The position numbers and the translations under genes are program-made. A DNA stretch of 23,378 nt from Basidiobolus ranarum. Its lineage: Eukaryota > Basidiobolomycota > Basidiobolomycetes > Basidiobolales. The notes under the pieces were generated by a model. It searched no databases and had not been told where the DNA came from. It saw nothing but the letters and a program-made list of their open reading frames with translations. Positions 19,254-23,378 of this stretch are shown here, one piece after another; within the stretch, counting starts at the first letter, position 1; each line of letters begins with the position of its first letter. The stretch spans positions 1-23,378 of the forward strand of contig JASJQH010000167.1 of NCBI GenBank assembly GCA_040143965.1, in the 5' to 3' direction.

Positions 19254-19646
19254 ATGATGTATACTCCCAAATTCGCTGTTCTTGTTGCCGCACTTATGAC
19301 ATTCCAAGCTGGTCTTTTGAATGCCGCTCCTGTCAAAGTAAGTGATTTCCAAGGCGAAGGAACATTCTACGCTCCTGGACTTGGTGCATGTGAAGTTACC
19401 AACGGACCAAGCGATATGATTGCTGCTCTAAATGCTCCTCAATACGGAAACGCACCCAGGGGGTCCACTTCTTGCTTCAAGTGTGCCACTGTATCTGGCC
19501 CCAAAGGAAGCGTCAAAGTCAAGATTGTCGACAAATGCCCAGGTTGCAAACACGGCGATCTTGATCTTAGCCCAGCTGCTTTCAACAAAGTAGCTGATGA
19601 GGCTGCTGGCAGAGTGTCTATTTCCTGGTCTTTCACTAGTTGTTAG
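19254..19646 (+). CDS. Secreted expansin-like / RlpA-like double-psi beta-barrel protein
   Basis: One intronless frame of 130 residues. Two adjacent ATGs (19254, 19257) give a start followed by a signal peptide (about 1-24, cleaved near LLNA/APVK). The mature ~106 residues are a single DPBB domain: EGTFYAPGLGACEVTN (35-50), CFKCATVSGPKGSVKVKIVD (74-93), DKCPGCKHGDLDLSPAAFNK (93-112) and a closing GRVSISWSFTSC. Six cysteines (46, 74, 77, 94, 97, 130) allow three disulfides. The acidic pair in GDLDLS is conserved in expansins. It lacks the second, carbohydrate-binding expansin domain, as do many fungal one-domain members (cerato-/loosenin/Barwin-like). It probably acts on or binds cell-wall polysaccharide outside the cell; no enzyme activity can be inferred. 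A TATA box precedes it and AATAAA lies at 19737-19742. Confidence 0.88.
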   Translation: MMYTPKFAVLVAALMTFQAGLLNAAPVKVSDFQGEGTFYAPGLGACEVTNGPSDMIAALNAPQYGNAPRGSTSCFKCATVSGPKGSVKVKIVDKCPGCKHGDLDLSPAAFNKVADEAAGRVSISWSFTSC

Positions 19647-21572
19647 ATGGTTCGAATTGAGTTCGAATTCAAGTAGAGACTGGTTTCTCTTAGATGTAAC
19701 GTGCGAAACCACGAAATCAAGTTCTGTGAACATGAGAATAAACTTTGTACCCCTTTTTTCAAACATTTAAGCCTGACCAATATTCCTATTTTAAACAGAT
19801 GAATCGTAGTATGGGTCATCTGTGTGCTACTATGAAAACTTGAAAAGATTCAGAAATCCTGTGATCCAGTAAAATTTATCCAAGAAATCTTATTCCTAAG
19901 ATATCATCTGATAGTGCCGTCAATTCGATATTTTGATAAACACCGTTTTGTGTAATTCTCCTTGGTTTTTGTGACTAAGGCCTCTGCGAAATTTGCTATA
20001 AGCGCCGATTTCCTCTCGTGTCAATTCTAGTGGGAATATTCGTTAAGGGAAAGGACAGGTGTCCAATCAGATTCCGAAATGAGCCCTACTCTTCGTTTGA
20101 GAGCTATATGAGATTGCCCGTAATTCATCTCGTTTTGGATGAAATCAATTCTCATCTACCATTCCAGGGGACTTCTATATTTGGAGATGCACTAAGCTAA
20201 ACTTGAACTAGACCTACGAATCCCCTCTTTTGTAAGCTAAGCAGCTTAAAGGTTCTCAATAGATATACGAATAGTTGTAGCGAATATTCGGCGCTTATTA
20301 CCTGAGTTCATATTAAATCAATACCACATACAGTCACATAGCATGCATGATCTCATGTTTCTGTTATGTACATATTTTCGCAACTTGCATTTCTCTTCGG
20401 GGCGAATGAAGCCATGTTCTTCATATCCGACCGTTGCTTTGGATTTGTGTCTTCTACTTATGAATGCTTACAGTGATGACATTAGGAATATGGGAAACGG
20501 ATTTAGCGTGCAAACTGCTTTCTGTATATCATATTCTCTATTTTCCCTACTGTTATAGAATCAATCAAGATATGCAATAGTACCTGGAATATATTCCTGA
20601 GTGGTTTAGAGCATTCCTCAAAAGTACCTGCTGATAACACTTAAACATCGTGTTGAGCTTCAACCTTTGCTTCAACTGATTCCAAACCTACTCATATGTC
20701 ACAGATACAAAAGAGCAATAATGTGCTTAGCACATTGCTGCAAAGAGACCTCAAAGTTTCTCCCTGATATTTGAAGTCAACAATATTGAAACTATTGGCT
20801 ATAGGATGTATAGAATGGATTCGGAGCAAAATGTTTACAAATAAAACTTGTACCCCAACTTTTCAAACCTTTAGAGTCATAGGCATGATTCAAGGTTCCA
20901 TTTCCTATACGAGTTCCAATTCTTATATTCAAATCAAACAGAGTAACACTTGCAAATAACTGTACCAGTTAACTTATCACTCCCAATAGGTTTCAAATTC
21001 CTACAAGAAGAAATCCATATATTTTTTTCAAAGGATCACTTATTAGGTTGTGAGGTCATGCTACGCCAACATAACTATTATTCATCTGCAGAATAAGGGA
21101 TTTTATAGATCATTGCATATGCTTTTCATGTGTCAGAGTTATTGATGAATGAAAATGTGAACTTTTCCAAACCTTCTTACTGTAGCCTGTACTTGAGGTA
21201 GATTGTAAGTGTTTAGCACAATGAATAGTATGTTATTAGATTATGCAGTTTCATTGAATTGAAAGTTGTATTTATATTAATGCCATAAAGTGAGAACAAC
21301 AACAGCTTAGTTATCCCTCCAGGCAACTAACAAAGTTGGAGGAAACATTTGGAGTTTTAGATAAGTTTCAAAGCTTATCATTTTTCATACTCTCTTTCCC
21401 ATAAGATATCTGAGCTACTTTAGTCTTGGTAGCCAGAAAGCTCAAGATTGGACTATAGTTATGAGCTTTATAGGAGTTAGCAAATTTATAAAATTTATCT
21501 CCAAATAACTTACTATATTCTCCCATGATCTGAATATCATTTCATTATTGATTTTGTCAATTCTCTGAGAGT
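19647..21572. other. AT-rich gap between the expansin-like gene and the copia remnant
   Basis: Beyond the 3' UTR of the expansin-like gene I see no supportable gene. Plus-strand frames at 20018-20200 (starts at GTG), 20343-20558 and 20771-20959 show no family features. A short stretch near 20838-20875 resembles the sequence after the expansin-like gene (19737-19772); see findings. Confidence 0.5.
19737..19742 (+). terminator. Polyadenylation signal AATAAA
   Basis: The canonical hexamer lies about 90 bp past the stop codon of the expansin-like gene, followed by a T-rich run. Both spacing and context fit a fungal 3' end. Confidence 0.45.
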
Positions 21573-21938
21573 CCAATTACTTTATTTTGTTGAAATTAGC
21601 ATTTCCTAAACACCTATATAGTTATATATAGCTTAGTACCTCATTATCTTATATTGAACTAAGATATTACCCATTATTCTCAATCAGAATTCCTTGGTAT
21701 ATTTTTACCAACTTAGAAGTTCTCAGATGTATAGATTGTTTCAAACTTATGCTAGAAGCCCCAAACTTTGCACACATGTTCCTGGGACCTTTCTTGCCAT
21801 ACCTTACATGTTAGTTTGTCTATATCCTGACAAAAGTATTAATGTCAACCTTCTACTCAATAAATCAATAAGCAAAAACCATCAATTTCTCTATTTCACC
21901 AAACCACTTCCAACAGGCTTCCAGATTCTTAACAAGTT
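21573..21938. repeat. Tandem direct repeat, copy 1 (~365 bp)
   Basis: It matches 22020-22383 along its length, at roughly 80% identity by eye with small indels. Landmarks shared by both copies include CACCTATATAG, ATATATAGCTTAGTAC, GCTAGAAGCCCCAA, CACATGTTCCTGGGA, TACATGTTAGTTTG, CTCAATAAATCAATA and a closing TTAACAAGTT. About 80 bp of linker separates the copies, giving a unit of about 445 bp. Confidence 0.8.
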
Positions 21939-22019
21939 ATGAGCCCTAAGCTTGCATTCTCTGTAATGTTTACTTCTCAAATATCTGGAATTTTGCACAC
22001 TTCTGAAAATTGGATGGAA

Positions 22020-22383
22020 CCAATTATCTATTGAATTTAGCATTGCCTAAGCACCTATATAGTCATATATAGCTTAGTACTTGGTTATCTTATATTTCAC
22101 TAAGATATTATCCATTATTCTCAAATGGAATTTACTTGGAATATTTTTACCAACTTAAGTTCTCAGATATATATATTTTCAAACTTGTGCTAGAAGCCCC
22201 AAGCTTTGCTCACATGTTCCTGGGAGCTTTTTTAACACATTTTACATGTTAGTTTGCTTATATCTGGACAAAACTATAAATGTCAACTTTCAACTCAATA
22301 AATCAATATATGAAAACCATCAATTTCTTTAATTCTCCAAACCATTTCCAACTGTCTACCAAAGAGTTTAACATTAACAAGTT
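22020..22383. repeat. Tandem direct repeat, copy 2, abutting the copia gag-like region
   Basis: Second copy of the repeat at 21573. It ends at TTAACAAGTT, only a few bases before the gag-like coding remnant, which is where an LTR plus leader would lie. I do not see clear TG..CA ends or a primer-binding site, so calling it an LTR is inference. Confidence 0.75.
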
Positions 22384-23378
22384 TGGAATATTGAAATGCT
22401 AATGCTGCTGCAAGAAAAAGGACTTTGGGACATTGTTGTAGGAGAAGGAAACAATGCAAAAGTATCTGAAACCCAAGCTTTACTCCAGGTTAAAAAAGAA
22501 TGAAGTGCCTCTAACACAATTTGTCTTAATATGAAAGATAAATTGCTAATTCAATGTTCAAGAGCTAAAACTGCCAAGAAGGTATGGAAAGCCTTGGAAG
22601 ACACCTACTAAACATGTTCTGCTGCCAAAAAGCTGCTTCTAAGAAGACAATTGTTTAACTTAAAGATGAAGCTATGAGAAGACATGAAATAACTAATTAA
22701 TAGAGTCACTATTTTTTGAATGAAATAGAATGTATTGGAGTACCTACTACTGATCTGGATATCATAGTTACAGTCCTGTATAGCCAGCCACACTAGTTTC
22801 AGAGCCTAGTAATGGCTCAAGAATTAAGAACTGTAAATTCAACCTCCAATTATATGTTTGGCAGACTTCTGGATGAAGATGTGAGCAAATTAGGAACCAA
22901 ACAAAAGAATGAAGAAAATGCTTTTATAGGCTATGGGAAACCTTACTATAAAGATCAAAAGCACTTTAAGAGGAAAAATGACACATTTTGTGATTACTGT
23001 AAATGAACTCACCATATAAGGAAGGATTGCTTTAAACCAATTGCAACAGAAGAAAAATGCATTGAATCCAGAAATATGGCTACAACAGAAGATCACTTGT
23101 TCATATCTGCTCTATCTGTGACTACCAACAAAGACTTGCAGATGTGGTATATTGATTATGGAGCCTCCCAACATTTCACAAATGAAAGACATTGGTTTTT
23201 GGATTAAGTAGAAATCCCATTTAGAAAGGTTTTCATGGGAGATGACCACACATTGGATGCTATTGGAATGGGAACAATTCAAGTCAAATTAGCTGGTGCT
23301 TCTGAAGAGAGAGTCTATACTTCAAAGGATGTACTATATTTCCAGATGTTGACTAGAATTTAATATCTATATATATAA

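Larger units (their letters stand above)
21573..23378 (+). mobile_element. Decayed Ty1/copia-type retrotransposon remnant, cut by the right edge
   Basis: An old, clearly broken element with on the order of ten interruptions visible in its coding part. After the tandem repeats, order and content fit the 5' half of a Ty1/copia element: a gag-like region (about 22390-22985; segments such as LLQEKGLWDIVVG and KKVWKALEDTY are typical of copia gag), a zinc-knuckle-like segment (about 22985-23030), and the beginning of an aspartic-protease-like region (about 23140-23340). Integrase, reverse transcriptase and the 3' LTR would lie beyond the window, if they survive. The repeat copies differ by roughly a fifth, which suggests considerable age if they began identical. 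Confidence 0.82.

Noticed and set aside
19640-19675. tRNA-like B box (GGTTCGAATT) after the expansin-like stop
   Set aside because: Final bases do not match the B box, and no cloverleaf stem or A box could be fitted.
20018-20959. Three short plus-strand ORFs
   Set aside because: Unrelated to each other, no domain features; one starts at GTG. Treated as chance in a gene-poor gap.
1-23378. A multi-gene system such as a biosynthetic cluster or defence locus
   Set aside because: The recognised genes belong to unrelated housekeeping, signalling and secreted families with ordinary spacing and no shared pathway.

Overview
The window is eukaryotic and fungal. Several genes carry short introns (about 56-110 bp) with GT...AG ends and CTAAC-like branch sites. 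The proteins are typical of fungi: an Ada3-type SAGA subunit, a Cut8/Sts1 proteasome anchor, a Cdc25-type RasGEF and a one-domain expansin-like secreted protein. Intergenic gaps of about 0.5-2.4 kb and a decayed Ty1/copia element suggest a moderately repeat-bearing genome. I lean towards an early-diverging (Mucoromycota-like) fungus, but that is inference; the sequence alone does not fix the phylum.

Layout. 1-351: 5' part of an unrecognised minus-strand gene that runs off the left edge. 352-2308: no supportable gene. 2309-3946 (minus): ADA3/NGG1, seven coding exons that I reassembled by hand; an eighth exon may lie at 4024-4145. 4260-4721 (plus): a coding-looking but unresolved stretch head to head with ADA3. 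4900-5460: scattered coding-like fragments, possibly a dead gene. 5613-6602 (plus): sulfotransferase-like P-loop protein, two exons. 7180-8109 (minus): tandem CCCH (TTP/TIS11 family) mRNA-decay protein, two exons. 8110-9606: long gap with a weak pseudogene candidate. 9607-10080 (plus): secreted protein of Kre9/KNH-like type. 11113-12282 (plus): Cut8/Sts1, five exons. 12283-14129: gap with two clean inverted repeats and a weak small ORF. 14130-16823 (plus): intronless 897-residue RasGEF. 16824-19253: gap with weak ORFs only. 19254-19646 (plus): expansin-like double-psi beta-barrel protein. 19647-21572: nothing convincing. 21573-23378: remnant of a Ty1/copia element preceded by two tandem copies of a ~365-bp repeat; it runs off the right edge.

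The genes are not an operon and do not form one pathway. They are ordinary independent fungal genes: nuclear regulation (Ada3, Cut8), mRNA turnover (CCCH protein), Ras signalling (RasGEF) and two secreted proteins. I see no new multi-gene system. The points most worth checking are the displaced cysteine in the second CCCH finger, the ~55-residue insert in the RasGEF catalytic domain, the unresolved stretch beside ADA3, and the hairpin at 12957-13006.
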